Origin: Streptomyces sp. AC558_RSS880
GTDB taxonomy: Bacteria > Actinomycetota > Actinomycetes > Streptomycetales > Streptomycetaceae
Direction of reading: 5' to 3'
Length of the DNA: 64,000 nucleotides
Assembly (NCBI RefSeq): GCF_019049255.1
Contig: NZ_JAGMUJ010000020.1
Span: forward strand, 22,800-86,799
Below the pieces are notes generated by a model. That model was not told the origin of the DNA and made no database searches. It saw only the letters and a list, made by a program, of their open reading frames with translations. The translations under genes and the position numbers were made by a program. Shown here one piece after another: positions 1-8,671 of the stretch (position 1 is its first letter; the number at the start of each line of letters is the position of its first letter).

Positions 1-1
1 G

Positions 2-955
2 GACGTGCCGGACGCGGAGGTCGTGGCGGTGGCGTCGCGGTCGGTGGAGCCGGCGAAGGCGTTCGCCGAGCGGTTCGGGATACCGCGGGCGTACGGCGAC
101 TGGGAGTCGCTGGCGTTCGACGAGGAGGTCGACATCGTCTACGTCGCCACTCCGCACTCGGCGCACCGCGCGGCGGCCGGACTGATGCTGGAGTCCGGGC
201 GGAACGTGCTGTGCGAGAAACCGTTCACGCTGAACGCGCGGGAGGCTCAGGAGCTGGTCGCGCTGGCGCGGGGCAACGGGCGCTTCCTGATGGAGGCCAT
301 GTGGACGTACTGCCATCCGATGGTGCGGCGGCTGAAGGCACTGGTCGACGACGGCGCGATCGGCGAGGTGCGCCACGTGCAGGCGGACTTCGGCCTCTCG
401 GGTCCGTTCCCGGCGTCGCACCGGCTGCGGGACCCGGCGCTGGGCGGGGGCGCCCTGCTGGACCTGGGCGTGTACCCGGTGTCGTTCACGCAGCTGCTGC
501 TCGGGGAGCCGTCGGACGTCACGGCGCGGGCGATGCTCTCGGAGGAGGGCGTCGACCTCCAGACGGGGGCGCTGCTCTCGTGGGAGAGCGGCGCTCTCGC
601 CTCGGTGCACTGCTCCATCGTGGGCGGTACGGCGACCTACGCCTCGATCACCGGTTCCGAGGGCCGCATCGACATTCCGTCCGGCTTCTTCTTCCCGGAG
701 CGGTTCGTGCTGCACCGGGACGGCCGGGACGCCGAGGAGTTCACGGCCGACCCGGCCGACGGTCCCCGCGACAGCCTCAGGCACGAGGCCGTCGAGGCGA
801 TGCGGGCCCTGCGGGCCGGCGAGACCGAGTCCCCGCTGGTCCCGCTCGACGGCACCCTCGCCGTGATGCGGACGCTCGACGCGATCCGGGACCGCGTCGG
901 CGTCCGCTACCCGGGAGAGACGGAGCAGGACCGGCAGGCCGTCACGCCGGCTTGA
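2..955 (+). CDS. Gfo/Idh/MocA-family oxidoreductase (5' truncated by window edge)
   Basis: NAD(P)-dependent oxidoreductase of the Gfo/Idh/MocA family. The frame is open from base 2, so the start and the GxGxxA nucleotide-binding loop lie outside the window. Visible are the second half of the Rossmann fold with ATPHSAH and the family motif CEKPF, whose lysine normally contacts the nicotinamide ring, followed by the C-terminal alpha/beta domain beginning around GGGALLDLGVYPV. About 318 residues are present, close to the usual 330-350. The substrate (a sugar, inositol or dihydrodiol in this family) cannot be told. Its last 14 bases overlap the 3' end of the convergent phoD gene. Confidence 0.85.
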   Translation, partial: DVPDAEVVAVASRSVEPAKAFAERFGIPRAYGDWESLAFDEEVDIVYVATPHSAHRAAAGLMLESGRNVLCEKPFTLNAREAQELVALARGNGRFLMEAMWTYCHPMVRRLKALVDDGAIGEVRHVQADFGLSGPFPASHRLRDPALGGGALLDLGVYPVSFTQLLLGEPSDVTARAMLSEEGVDLQTGALLSWESGALASVHCSIVGGTATYASITGSEGRIDIPSGFFFPERFVLHRDGRDAEEFTADPADGPRDSLRHEAVEAMRALRAGETESPLVPLDGTLAVMRTLDAIRDRVGVRYPGETEQDRQAVTPA

Positions 956-2582
956 GCCCCTGCTCCCCCACCTCCGTGACGAAGGAGGCGGCGGTCGTGA
1001 GCGGCGCGCCCTGCGTGGTCACGTGGGACACCGTCTTGAAGTCGGCGCGCGCCAGCTCACGGCCGAGCGACACCGTGGTGTAGCCGCGGAGCCCGCTGTA
1101 GAACCTCATGTGCGGGTTGGCGGCCATGTAGGTGTCCCAGTTGGAGGGCTTCTCCGAGCCGTTGCCGCCGCTGGTGACGGAGGTCGTGACGATCTCCGTG
1201 CCCACGGTCCGGGAGTCCGGGTCGGAGAAGTCGCGCTTGATGTCGAAGCCGTAGTGCACGTGCACGTCGCCGGTGAGGACCATGAGGTTCTCGACGCCGG
1301 CGGCCTGCGCGCCGGCCAGCACCCGCTCGCGGGAGGCCGGGTAGCCGTCCCAGGAGTCCATGGAGACCTTGGAGGGCGCCGTGCTCGAGTTGAACCGCTG
1401 GGAGAACGTGACCTGCTGGGGCAGCACGTTCCACACCGCGTCCGACCGGTGCCAGCCGTTGAGCAGCCAGCGCTCCTGGGCGTCCCCGGTCAGGGTGCGC
1501 GACGGGTCCTCGGACTCCGGGCCCGGGTACTGCCAGCCGTCGCCGTACGCCTGGTTGGAGCGGTACTGGCGGGTGTCGAGCACGTCGAACTGGGCCAGCC
1601 GGCCCCAGTGCAGGCGGCGGTAGAGCTTCAGGTCCGGGCCCTCGGGCAACTGCGGGCGCCGCAGCGGCATGTTCTCCCAGTAGGCCCGGTAGGCGGCGGC
1701 CCGGCGCAGCAGGAACTCCTCCGGCGGGACGCTGTTCTCCGGGGCGTCGCCGGCGTAGTTGTTCTCGGTCTCGTGGTCGTCCCAGGTGACGACGAAGGGG
1801 TGCGCGGCGTGCGCGGCCCGCAGGTCGGGGTCCGACTTGTAGAGGGCGTACCGCAGGCGGTAGTCCTCCAGCGTCACCGTCTCGTGGCCGAACAGCGCGG
1901 GCAGGGTGCCGGCGGGGTAGGCGCGCGAGCCCGCGACGGCGTTGACGGCGTACTCGTAGAGGTAGTCGCCGAGGTGGAAGACGACGTCCACGTCCTCCTC
2001 GGCGAGGTGGCGGTACGCGGTGTAGTAGCCCTGGTCGTAGCGCTGGCACGAGACCACGCCGAAGGTGAGGCCGTCGGCCCTGCCGCGGGTCGCGGGCGCG
2101 GTGCGGGTGCGGCCGACGGGGCTGACGAAGCGGCCGGCCCGGAAGCGGTAGTAGTAGACGTGGCCGGGGGCGAGGTGGCCGGCCTCGACGTGCACGGTGT
2201 GGTGGAACTCGGGGTGGGCGGTGGCCTCGCCCCGTCTGACGACGCGGCGGAACCGTTCGTCCAGGGCGAGTTCCCAGCCGACGGTGACGCGTCGCGCGGG
2301 CAGTCCGCCGTCGGCCTGGTAGGGGGCGGGGGCCAGGCGCGTCCACAGCAGGGCGGAGTCGGGCAGCGGGTCGCCGGAGGCGACTCCGAGCGTGAACGGG
2401 TCGTCGGTGAGCTGCGCGGCGTCGAGTTCGGCGGCGGCCGCGGTGCCCGCGCCGGGCACGTCGACCGCGAAGGCGAGCGCGGCGGCGGCGCCGGTGACGG
2501 TCAGGAACCGGCGGCGGCCGATGTGGCGGGCGGCCGCGCGGAGTTCGGGGGCGTGCTGTGACTGACGGGCCTCGGATGTCAT
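942..2582 (-). CDS. phoD: PhoD-type alkaline phosphatase, Tat-exported
   Basis: Secreted phosphodiesterase/alkaline phosphatase of the PhoD family, metal dependent, releasing phosphate outside the cell. ATG at 2582 is preceded by GGGAGGAA, a good ribosome site; a longer upstream reading adds non-conserved residues. The N terminus carries a Tat signal (GRRRFLTVTGAAAALAFAV, cleavage near AAAA), then the PhoD N-terminal beta domain (FTLGVASGDPLPDSALLWTRL) and the metallophosphatase core with VSCQRYDQGYY, HLGDYLYEY, TWDDHETENNY and LTGDVHVHYGF, the expected metal ligands. 546 aa is normal for the family. Transcription would fit a phosphate-starvation regulon, but I did not identify a PHO box. Confidence 0.92.
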   Translation of the reverse strand: MTSEARQSQHAPELRAAARHIGRRRFLTVTGAAAALAFAVDVPGAGTAAAAELDAAQLTDDPFTLGVASGDPLPDSALLWTRLAPAPYQADGGLPARRVTVGWELALDERFRRVVRRGEATAHPEFHHTVHVEAGHLAPGHVYYYRFRAGRFVSPVGRTRTAPATRGRADGLTFGVVSCQRYDQGYYTAYRHLAEEDVDVVFHLGDYLYEYAVNAVAGSRAYPAGTLPALFGHETVTLEDYRLRYALYKSDPDLRAAHAAHPFVVTWDDHETENNYAGDAPENSVPPEEFLLRRAAAYRAYWENMPLRRPQLPEGPDLKLYRRLHWGRLAQFDVLDTRQYRSNQAYGDGWQYPGPESEDPSRTLTGDAQERWLLNGWHRSDAVWNVLPQQVTFSQRFNSSTAPSKVSMDSWDGYPASRERVLAGAQAAGVENLMVLTGDVHVHYGFDIKRDFSDPDSRTVGTEIVTTSVTSGGNGSEKPSNWDTYMAANPHMRFYSGLRGYTTVSLGRELARADFKTVSHVTTQGAPLTTAASFVTEVGEQGLKPA

Positions 2583-2716
2583 CCGTTCCTCCCCTGGCGT
2601 ATGGATGCGGGAGGAATTGGAGTGGCCGGGGACGACCGCGCATTGACGCGTACACGGAATTCGCATGACGGTCGTATGAGGTCCGCATGACGGACCCTCC
2701 CGTACGCTGCGGGCCC

Positions 2717-3529
2717 ATGAATGCCAAGCGAACGGACGGACGGACAGGGATCGCCGTGGTCACCGGGGCGGGCTCCGGCATCGGGCGCGCGGTGGCGGTG
2801 GAGCTGGTGCGCGGGGGGTGGTCGGTGGTGCTGGCCGGGCGCCGCGAGGAGACACTGGAGGAGACGGCGGCGCGGGGGTCCGGGGGCGCGTCGCCGGACG
2901 TACGCGAACCCGGCGGCGGGCCCGGGAGCGCGTCGCTCGTCGTACGGACGGACGTGTCACGCCCGCAGGACGTGAGCGCCCTGTTCGCGGCCGCCGTCGA
3001 GCGGTTCGGCCGGGTGGACCTGCTGTTCAACAACGCGGGGACGTTCGGCCCCGGCGGGGTGCCGGTGGAGGAACTGCCGTACGAGGCCTGGCGGCACGTG
3101 GTGGACACCAACCTCAACGGGGCGTTCCTGTGCGCGCAGGCGGCGTACCGGCAGATGAAGGAGCAGGCCCCGCAGGGCGGCCGGATCATCAACAACGGCT
3201 CGATCTCCGCGCACGCGCCGCGCCCCCTCTCGGTCGCCTACACCGCGACCAAGCACGCGCTGACCGGCCTGACCAAGTCCCTGTCGCTGGACGGGCGGCC
3301 GTACCGGATCGCGGTCGGCCAGATCGACATCGGCAACGCGGCGACCGACATGACGCGGCGCATGGAGACCGGGGCGCTCCAGGCGAACGGGGAGACCGCC
3401 CCGGAACCGGTGATGGACGTGGCGGACGTGGCCCGCACGGTGCGGCACATGGCGGAGCTGCCCCTGGAGGCGAACGTGCAGTTCGCGACGGTCCTGGCGA
3501 CGACGATGCCGTACGTGGGCCGGGGCTGA
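2717..3529 (+). CDS. SDR-family NAD(P)-dependent oxidoreductase
   Basis: Classical short-chain dehydrogenase/reductase, about 270 aa. It shows the cofactor loop TGAGSGIG, the structural NNAG motif and the catalytic YTATK (Y-x-x-x-K) preceded by the serine in [12 protein letters not shown] 2717 is preferred over an in-frame ATG at 2687 because homologues begin just before the TGxxxGIG strand; the ribosome site is weak, so translation may be near-leaderless. The loop around residues 50-70 is unusually rich in Gly and Pro. Substrate unknown. It is divergent from phoD and convergent with the aldo/keto reductase, with a long hairpin between. Confidence 0.88.
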   Translation: MNAKRTDGRTGIAVVTGAGSGIGRAVAVELVRGGWSVVLAGRREETLEETAARGSGGASPDVREPGGGPGSASLVVRTDVSRPQDVSALFAAAVERFGRVDLLFNNAGTFGPGGVPVEELPYEAWRHVVDTNLNGAFLCAQAAYRQMKEQAPQGGRIINNGSISAHAPRPLSVAYTATKHALTGLTKSLSLDGRPYRIAVGQIDIGNAATDMTRRMETGALQANGETAPEPVMDVADVARTVRHMAELPLEANVQFATVLATTMPYVGRG

Positions 3530-3672
3530 GCGCGGCCGGTGCACTGACCCTGCACAAACGGAGTTTGAACGTCCGCACTATTGCGGCCGATAGCGGACTT
3601 GTGCTCAACTCTCCTACACCAAAGCTTCACACTTGGAATGGGCAGCTTCCGCAGGCCATGTCCAGGGGGGAG

Positions 3673-3755
3673 GCGGCAGCCGTTCCACGCCACCGGGTGG
3701 GGGGTGGACCCGCGCGGGACCGCGGGTGCGCACCGGTGGGTGGAACGGCTGCCGC
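3673..3755. terminator. Long inverted-repeat terminator between convergent genes
   Basis: Arms at 3673-3696 and 3733-3755 pair over about 22 bp with one bulged base (core GGCAGCCGTTCCAC), around a GC-rich loop of about 36 nt. It lies between the stops of the SDR gene and the convergent aldo/keto reductase, as expected for a bidirectional terminator. The arms are longer than is typical. Confidence 0.7.
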
Positions 3756-3773
3756 GCGAAACGACCGGGCTCG

Positions 3774-4763
3774 CTACCGGGCGGCGAGGATCCGCTCAAC
3801 CTCGGCCATCTGCGCGTCGGTGAGCGCGCCCTTCTCCAGCGCCCCCGCGTTCTCCTCCGCCTGGGCGACCGACCGGAAACCGGGGATCGGCACGGTGCGC
3901 GGGCTGCGCGCCCACAGCCAGGCCAGGGCGCCCTGGGCGAGGGTGCGGCCGTCGCTGGTGAGTACGTCCCGGAGCGCGTCGACGCGCGCGAGCCACTCGG
4001 GGTCGGCGCCGGACCCGGCACCGAAACCCCGCAGCCAGGCGGGCGGCCGGCTGCGGATGTCCCCGGCCTCCAGCGTCCGCCGGCCGGAGTGCTTCCCGGT
4101 GAGCAGGCCCATGGCGAGCGGGCTGCGGTTGACGGAGGCGAGGTCCGCCTCCTCGCACAGCCGCAGCATCTCGGGCGCGTCCGTGAGGACGTTGAGCGCG
4201 TGCTGTACGGCGGTGCAGTGCGGCCCCTTCGCGAACACGGCGGCGCGGGCCGGGTCGTCGGTGCTCCAGCCGTAGGCCCGGATCAGCCCCTGCGCCACCA
4301 GTTCCTCGCAGGCGTCCCGCAGCCGGGCGGCCCGCTCGGGGTCGGCGTCGGCGAGGTGGAGCTGGTACAGGTCGACGTGGTCGGTGCCGAGGCGGCGCAG
4401 CGAGGCGGTCAGGGCCCGGCGCAGGTGCTCCGGGGAGTCGTCGCCGCCGGTGAGGGTGCGGGAGTCCGGGTCGAAGACGTTGCCCCACTTGGTGGCGACG
4501 ACGGCCTCGTCCCGGCGCCGCCCGAGGGCCCGTCCGAGGACATACTCGCTGTGCCCCGTCCCGTAGACGTCGGCCGTGTCGAAGAAGGTGACCCCCAGGT
4601 CGAGTGCGCGCCGGATCGCCCGCGTCGACTCCTCGTCGTCGACCTTGCCCCACCCCAGGGGCTGTCCAGTGGCATCCTGCCACTCACCGCCGATCGCCCA
4701 GCAGCCGAACCCGACGGCGCTGACCTCGATACCGCTGCGTCCCAGTGTCCGTGTGGTCTCCAT
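3774..4763 (-). CDS. Aldo/keto reductase
   Basis: NADPH-dependent aldo/keto reductase with a TIM-barrel fold, 329 aa. ATG 4763 gives METTRTLGRSGIEVSAVGFG, the normal family N terminus. The catalytic tetrad is visible: Asp and Tyr in FFDTADVYGTGHSE, Lys in VVATKWG, His in LYQLHLADAD. The C-terminal IPGFRSVAQAEENAGAL is the usual 2'-phosphate-binding region. It belongs to the auxiliary-protein/YhdN-like branch common in actinobacteria; the physiological carbonyl substrate is not predictable. It is convergent with the SDR gene. Confidence 0.9.
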   Translation of the reverse strand: METTRTLGRSGIEVSAVGFGCWAIGGEWQDATGQPLGWGKVDDEESTRAIRRALDLGVTFFDTADVYGTGHSEYVLGRALGRRRDEAVVATKWGNVFDPDSRTLTGGDDSPEHLRRALTASLRRLGTDHVDLYQLHLADADPERAARLRDACEELVAQGLIRAYGWSTDDPARAAVFAKGPHCTAVQHALNVLTDAPEMLRLCEEADLASVNRSPLAMGLLTGKHSGRRTLEAGDIRSRPPAWLRGFGAGSGADPEWLARVDALRDVLTSDGRTLAQGALAWLWARSPRTVPIPGFRSVAQAEENAGALEKGALTDAQMAEVERILAAR

Positions 4764-4855
4764 GCCCCGGAACGCTAGGAGTTGGAGCGCGCGCGAAGGC
4801 AAGCCGCCGACTCGGCGCCGGGGCCTGTCAGTGCCGTGTGCCAGGCTCGGCCCTC

Positions 4856-5209
4856 ATGAGCGACCACCTGCCCCCGCCCCCTCCCCCTCCCCCGGCCGCC
4901 GACCTCTGGGATTCCATCGACGACCTGTGCGGCTGGCTGGACGCCAACCGTCCGGCCGACGGCCGGGAGGGCCTGCTGCTGCGGATCATCAAACTGTCCG
5001 AGGAGGTCGGCGAGGTCGCCGAGGCGGTGATCGGCGCGACCGGCCAGAACCCGCGCAAGGGCATCACGCACACCTGGGACGACGTCCGGTCGGAGCTGTG
5101 CGACGTCGCCGTCACGGCGCTGATCGCCCTGCGCACCCTCACCCCCGACGCCCGCGAGGTCTTCACCGACCATCTGGCCCGGGTCACGCACCGCTCGCTC
5201 GGCGACTGA
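4856..5209 (+). CDS. MazG-like nucleotide pyrophosphohydrolase-fold protein
   Basis: Small all-alpha protein of 117 aa with the MazG/dUTPase-like metal-binding pattern: LSEEVGEVAEAV followed by SELCDVAVTALIAL (E-x-x-E then E-x-x-D). Such proteins hydrolyse or sense non-canonical NTPs; the exact substrate is not known here. ATG 4856 follows a poorly defined ribosome site. A proline run after the start (LPPPPPPPPAADL) is encoded by a C-tract and could vary in length between strains. Convergent with the LPMO gene. Confidence 0.8.
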   Translation: MSDHLPPPPPPPPAADLWDSIDDLCGWLDANRPADGREGLLLRIIKLSEEVGEVAEAVIGATGQNPRKGITHTWDDVRSELCDVAVTALIALRTLTPDAREVFTDHLARVTHRSLGD

Positions 5210-5395
5210 AACGGGCACCTGGACCGGCCTGGACACCGCGGTCGCCTTGGGTCCCTTCGGCCCCTTCAGCCCTTTCGGTCCCTCCGGCCAGGACCTCACC
5301 AGCACGGTCCTGCACCACGCGGACGGCCCGGTGGGCCAGGCCCGGCAGATCCCGACGGTGCGGCCGTCGCCGGGAGCACGGCCCCGCAAGGGGTG

Positions 5396-5421
5396 ACCGG
5401 TGCGGCGCGCGCCGCACCGGT
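5396..5421. terminator. 26-bp perfect palindrome, likely bidirectional terminator
   Basis: A perfect 26-bp palindrome (left half begins ACCGGTGCGGCGC) lies just past the LPMO stop and downstream of the MazG-like gene. The convergent position favours a terminator over an operator. The preceding 180 bases (5215-5395) hold no gene I can support. Confidence 0.6.
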
Positions 5422-5439
5422 CCGCTTCGGCGGGGACGG

Positions 5440-6156
5440 CTAGCAGGCTCCGAGGTCCTCCCAGACGCCCCACTCCCCCGTGGTGCCGGGTTCCTCGCCC
5501 GTCACCCACCACTTGGCGCGCCAGGTGCGGCCGTCGTGGGAGACGGTGTCTCCGCCGGTGTAGACGTTCGCGGCGTTCCAGACCGGCGCGGCGCAGTCGC
5601 CCGGTTCGCCGCCGCCGTCACCGCCACCGCCGTCACCGCCGCCGCCGATGTTGACGTCGATGCAGGCGTAGAAGGCGTTGGCGGTGTCGGCCACGTTCCA
5701 GACGGCGAGGACCTTCTGACGGCCGGTGAAGCCGCCGAAGTTCACCTGGTGGGCGACGTCCGCGGGCGGCTGCGCGCCATGGCCGTCGAACTCGGCGATC
5801 TTCGTGTTGCCGATGAAGTACTGCCAGGTGTCGGTGGCGTGCCGGGCGGTGTGGTGCCAGTTGAAGGTGTGGCTCGTGCCGACCGGGGTGACGCGCCAGC
5901 CCTTGCTGTCGTCGTCGAGCTCGGCGAACTGGCTGTTGCCGCCACTGCAACTGCGCAGGCCCTTCGGGCCCTCGACGCTCTGCGGCTCGTACTGGATCTG
6001 GCCGCAGTCGACGACGCCCTCGGCGCACTGGTCCTGCCGGCTGCCGGGGTCGGTCACCCAGCCGTGGGCGTAGGCCGGGCCCGTCGGGAGGCTGAGGGCG
6101 AGCAGAGGAGCGACCAGCGCTCCGACGGCGACCGCCACTCGTCTTTTCGTGCTCAT
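5440..6156 (-). CDS. Lytic polysaccharide monooxygenase (AA10) with CBM5/12 domain
   Basis: Secreted copper enzyme for oxidative cleavage of chitin or cellulose. The Sec signal ends at AYA with cleavage giving mature HGWVTDPGSRQ, so His1 starts the copper-binding histidine brace; the second brace histidine is in FNWHHTARH. The AA10 domain covers roughly residues 30-185 with paired cysteines, then a Gly-Asp linker and a C-terminal chitin-binding CBM5/12 (APVWNAANVYTGGDTVSHDG, ending WEDLGAC). 238 aa matches short two-domain AA10 proteins. Two DasR-like boxes about 140-170 bp upstream of the ATG argue for control by N-acetylglucosamine, and hence chitin as substrate. Confidence 0.93.
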   Translation of the reverse strand: MSTKRRVAVAVGALVAPLLALSLPTGPAYAHGWVTDPGSRQDQCAEGVVDCGQIQYEPQSVEGPKGLRSCSGGNSQFAELDDDSKGWRVTPVGTSHTFNWHHTARHATDTWQYFIGNTKIAEFDGHGAQPPADVAHQVNFGGFTGRQKVLAVWNVADTANAFYACIDVNIGGGGDGGGGDGGGEPGDCAAPVWNAANVYTGGDTVSHDGRTWRAKWWVTGEEPGTTGEWGVWEDLGAC

Positions 6157-6292
6157 GACATATCCCTTTCCTTCGGTGTGCGTCGACGCCGCCCGCGGGG
6201 GCGGCCCTGCCGACCGTGCCGTGGGCGCCGCCGCACGCGCCCCGCACCTTCGCCCGACCGACGGCCTGACCGGGGTTGGGGTGAATGGAAGA

Positions 6293-6306
6293 GAGGTCTA
6301 GACCTC
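6293..6306. promoter_or_regulatory. DasR-responsive element (dre) 1, upstream of the LPMO gene
   Basis: Perfect 14-bp palindrome GAGGTCTAGACCTC, matching the core of the published DasR consensus (ACTGGTCTAGACCACT) in its GGTCTAGACC centre. It is 137 bp upstream of the LPMO ATG and is the promoter-proximal member of a pair. Confidence 0.75.
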
Positions 6307-6311
6307 AGCGA

Positions 6312-6327
6312 CTAGGTCTAGACCATA
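6312..6327. promoter_or_regulatory. DasR-responsive element (dre) 2, upstream of the LPMO gene
   Basis: CTAGGTCTAGACCATA retains the GGTCTAGACC core of the DasR operator with a half-consensus right flank. Its centre is 20 bp, two helical turns, from the centre of the first box, so two GntR-type dimers could bind the same DNA face. Confidence 0.72.
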
Positions 6328-6468
6328 CCGATGAACCGGGAACGGTCAAGGGTTCACGCAAAGGGAACCGGCGCACAGGGCCGATCGGCTCAGTGGCCGC
6401 GCCGCACCACACGCCGCGACCTAGCGTGAGGATTTGTCACAGTATGCGTTCACCGCAGGAGGTGAGAT

Positions 6469-7224
6469 ATGCGGCACATATGCCGCCGCGGTCCGGCTCT
6501 GGCCATGGTCAGCGGCTTGGCGGCCGGCTCGATGCTCTTGGGCGCGAGTCAGGCAGCTCAAGCAGCGCCCATGGAGGACGGGGCCCGGCCGCACCGGTCG
6601 GCCGCGGCCACGACCGGGCCCTCGAAGGATCAGGCGCGTCACGAGACCCACACCGTGGCACGCGGAAACACCTTGTGGGAGATCGCCGACCGCCATTACG
6701 GCGACGGAATGAAGTGGTGGGCCGTCTTCGGGGCCAATGCCAAGGCGATCGAGAAGACCGCGCGGGACCACGGGCGCAAGGGGAGCGACATCGGCCACTG
6801 GATCTTCCCCGAGACCGAGTTGGTGATTCCCGCCCCTGCCGCGGTGAAGGCCGGCGAGAAGGCTGTCCGCGCGACCCTGGAACACGTTCTGGCGCAGCAT
6901 CCACAACCGCTCGGCAACGCGCTCTGCCCCGAAGCGCAGGCACCCGAGGACATGGGCGAGTGCTTCCTCGGACTGCTCGACCAGGTACCTCTGCTGCTCG
7001 ACCGGGTACCTCTCCTGCTGGACCGGTTGCCTCTCCTGCTCGACCAGGTACCTCTGCTACTGGACCAGCTGCCTCTCCTACTGGACCGGGTCGACGTTCT
7101 GGAGGAAGTCTCAAGCGACGAACTCCTCGAACTGGTCGAGCCGCTCATCACCTGCGTGACGGAGGAAGAGGATCCCGCTGCCTGTCTGACGGAGGCGATT
7201 GCGAACCTGCCCGCCCAGGAGTGA
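6469..7224 (+). CDS. Secreted LysM-domain protein with leucine-heptad repeat array
   Basis: Exported protein of 251 aa. A strong AGGAGGTGAG site precedes ATG 6469. The signal peptide ends near QAAQAA; a LysM domain follows (HTVARGNTLWEIADRHYGDG to about residue 125), which normally binds peptidoglycan or chitin-like glycans. Residues about 169-208 are near-perfect heptads of the form QVPLLLD / RVPLLLD / RLPLLLD encoded by 21-bp tandem units, then an acidic tail with one cysteine pair (LITCVTEEEDPAACL). The heptads look like an amphipathic helix or coiled coil. Function of the tail is unknown; a surface-layer or spore-associated role is inference. Confidence 0.85.
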   Translation: MRHICRRGPALAMVSGLAAGSMLLGASQAAQAAPMEDGARPHRSAAATTGPSKDQARHETHTVARGNTLWEIADRHYGDGMKWWAVFGANAKAIEKTARDHGRKGSDIGHWIFPETELVIPAPAAVKAGEKAVRATLEHVLAQHPQPLGNALCPEAQAPEDMGECFLGLLDQVPLLLDRVPLLLDRLPLLLDQVPLLLDQLPLLLDRVDVLEEVSSDELLELVEPLITCVTEEEDPAACLTEAIANLPAQE

Positions 7225-7231
7225 CGGACTT

Positions 7232-7263
7232 CGTCGGGTCGCCTCCGACGAGGTGACCCGACG
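7232..7263. terminator. Bidirectional terminator hairpin
   Basis: A 14-bp stem (CGTCGGGTCGCCTC pairing with GAGGTGACCCGACG, one G-T) with a 4-nt loop lies just after the LysM-protein stop and before the stop of the convergent esterase gene. Confidence 0.7.
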
Positions 7264-7335
7264 ACCGGACACTGCGCCCGAGCAGGCTCCTCCACCCGCC
7301 ACCGGCCCACCACTCGGGGTCGGCACCGTGGCCGT

Positions 7336-8400
7336 TCAGCCGTCGTGACCGGTGGCGTCGCGCAGGGCGCGCAGGAGCATGGGCAGGGACCTGCGGAACT
7401 CCCGTACCCAGTACGGCGGGTCATGCGTGCCCGGGTAGAAGTGCGTCGTCACCGGGGCCCCGACGGACTCCAGGCGTGCGGCCAGGGCACGGGACTCGCG
7501 CTCCATGATCGTTTCGGTGGGTGAGATGACGTCGTCGGGGAACGGGTCGGACGGGTCCTCCAGCCCGGGAACCTCCGGGTCGGGCTGTGTGCCCGGCGGA
7601 TCGAGCACGCCCGCCCTGCCGTCGCCGCTGGAGAGGTGGACGGGAGTGTCGCGCAACCGGTCGGCCAGGTAATACGGGTCGTGGGCCTCCCAGTTCACGC
7701 GCTGGGCGACCGGGTCTCCCCACACCGCCTTCCAGTCCAGGCCCAGGGCGGTCATCCCGGCCCGGACCGCGTGCGGATGCTGCAAGGGGTGCACGTAACC
7801 GCTGTAGCTCGCCACCGCCCGGAACAGCCCGGGGTGGCGGCCGGCGTAGGAGAGCCCGCCGAATCCGCCCTGCGACTCACCCGCGGCCACGCGGTGGGTG
7901 CCGGCGCCGTAGTGGCGTTCCAGGAGGGGGCGCACCTCCCGGAGGTGGAAGGTCTCCACGGCGGGCGGGCCGCCCCGGCCGTCGTTGTACCAGTCGCTGT
8001 AGAAGCCGAACAGCGGCATCTCGGGCATCACCACGAGCACGTCCCGAAGTTCGGGCAACTCCTGGAGGCGGGCGTCGTAGTCCTCCGTCCACGCCTTGTA
8101 GTTGCCGTCACCGCCGACCAGGAGGTAGAGCACCGGCCAGCTCCGGTCCGGCCGGCGGTCCTCCCAGCCGTCCGGGGTCAGGAGCCGGACCTTCGCGGTG
8201 CGCCCCAGGGCGGGCGAGTCGACCGTGAGGTCGACCAGGCGCTCACCGACGTCCTCCTCGGCGACGACCCGGGCACCGCGGTGCGGTGCCGGGGCACCCC
8301 CGCCGGCGTACGCCACGGAGCCTTCCGCAGGCAGCAGGAAACCCGTGATCACCAGGGGAAGCAGCAGACGCAGCCGCAGCCGCGCAGAGTGCCAGGACAT
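7336..8400 (-). CDS. Secreted esterase, antigen 85/esterase D-like alpha/beta hydrolase
   Basis: Exported alpha/beta hydrolase of 354 aa. Residues 1-32 form a signal peptide (hydrophobic LLLPLVITGFLL, cleavage near VAYA). The Esterase family fold shows PVLYLLVGGDGNYKAW (oxyanion-hole region), VVMPEMPLFGFYSDW, and the nucleophile elbow AAGESQGGFGGL with the G-x-S-x-G serine; the histidine of the triad is probably in HFYPGTHDPPYW. Similar to the mycolyltransferase/antigen 85 group, but streptomycetes lack mycolates, so an esterase or acyltransferase of unknown substrate is more likely. Stands alone. Confidence 0.85.
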   Translation of the reverse strand: MSWHSARLRLRLLLPLVITGFLLPAEGSVAYAGGGAPAPHRGARVVAEEDVGERLVDLTVDSPALGRTAKVRLLTPDGWEDRRPDRSWPVLYLLVGGDGNYKAWTEDYDARLQELPELRDVLVVMPEMPLFGFYSDWYNDGRGGPPAVETFHLREVRPLLERHYGAGTHRVAAGESQGGFGGLSYAGRHPGLFRAVASYSGYVHPLQHPHAVRAGMTALGLDWKAVWGDPVAQRVNWEAHDPYYLADRLRDTPVHLSSGDGRAGVLDPPGTQPDPEVPGLEDPSDPFPDDVISPTETIMERESRALAARLESVGAPVTTHFYPGTHDPPYWVREFRRSLPMLLRALRDATGHDG

Positions 8401-8599
8401 CCGACCTCCGTCACGTAGGGGACATCGGCATTTTCACCCATTCGAACCTTATGCGCACGCACAGTGATCACGTGCAGTGATGCTGTGGCGTACCTGCCGT
8501 CGGCTGTGCCCCTCCAAGGAGCGGGACTCCGGGTGGGTGGACGGTCACGGGCCCCTTCCAGAACGGTGGGCCCGCCGCGGGGGCACCGGACGTGGCGGA

Positions 8600-8627
8600 G
8601 CCCGGGAGTCGTATCCAGCTCCCGGGC
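8600..8627. terminator. Strong hairpin downstream of the tRNA-like RNA
   Basis: GCCCGGGAG pairs perfectly with CTCCCGGGC around a 10-nt loop. It lies 45 nt beyond the 3' end of the minus-strand tRNA-like RNA and could end that transcript; no T-run follows. The rest of 8401-8671 shows no gene. Confidence 0.45.
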
Positions 8628-8671
8628 CCCTGGGGATGCCACCCAATTGCGCACGCCGGCGGCGTTTAAGA

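Noticed and set aside
1023..2561. 512-aa plus-strand reading frame opposite phoD
   Set aside because: Val/Gly/Arg-rich shadow typical of antisense frames in high-GC DNA; phoD has clear motifs.
5215..5395. Small proline/glycine-rich frame (GPFGPFSPFGPSG) after the MazG-like gene
   Set aside because: No start codon or ribosome site, and composition follows the GC-rich DNA; not supported as a gene.
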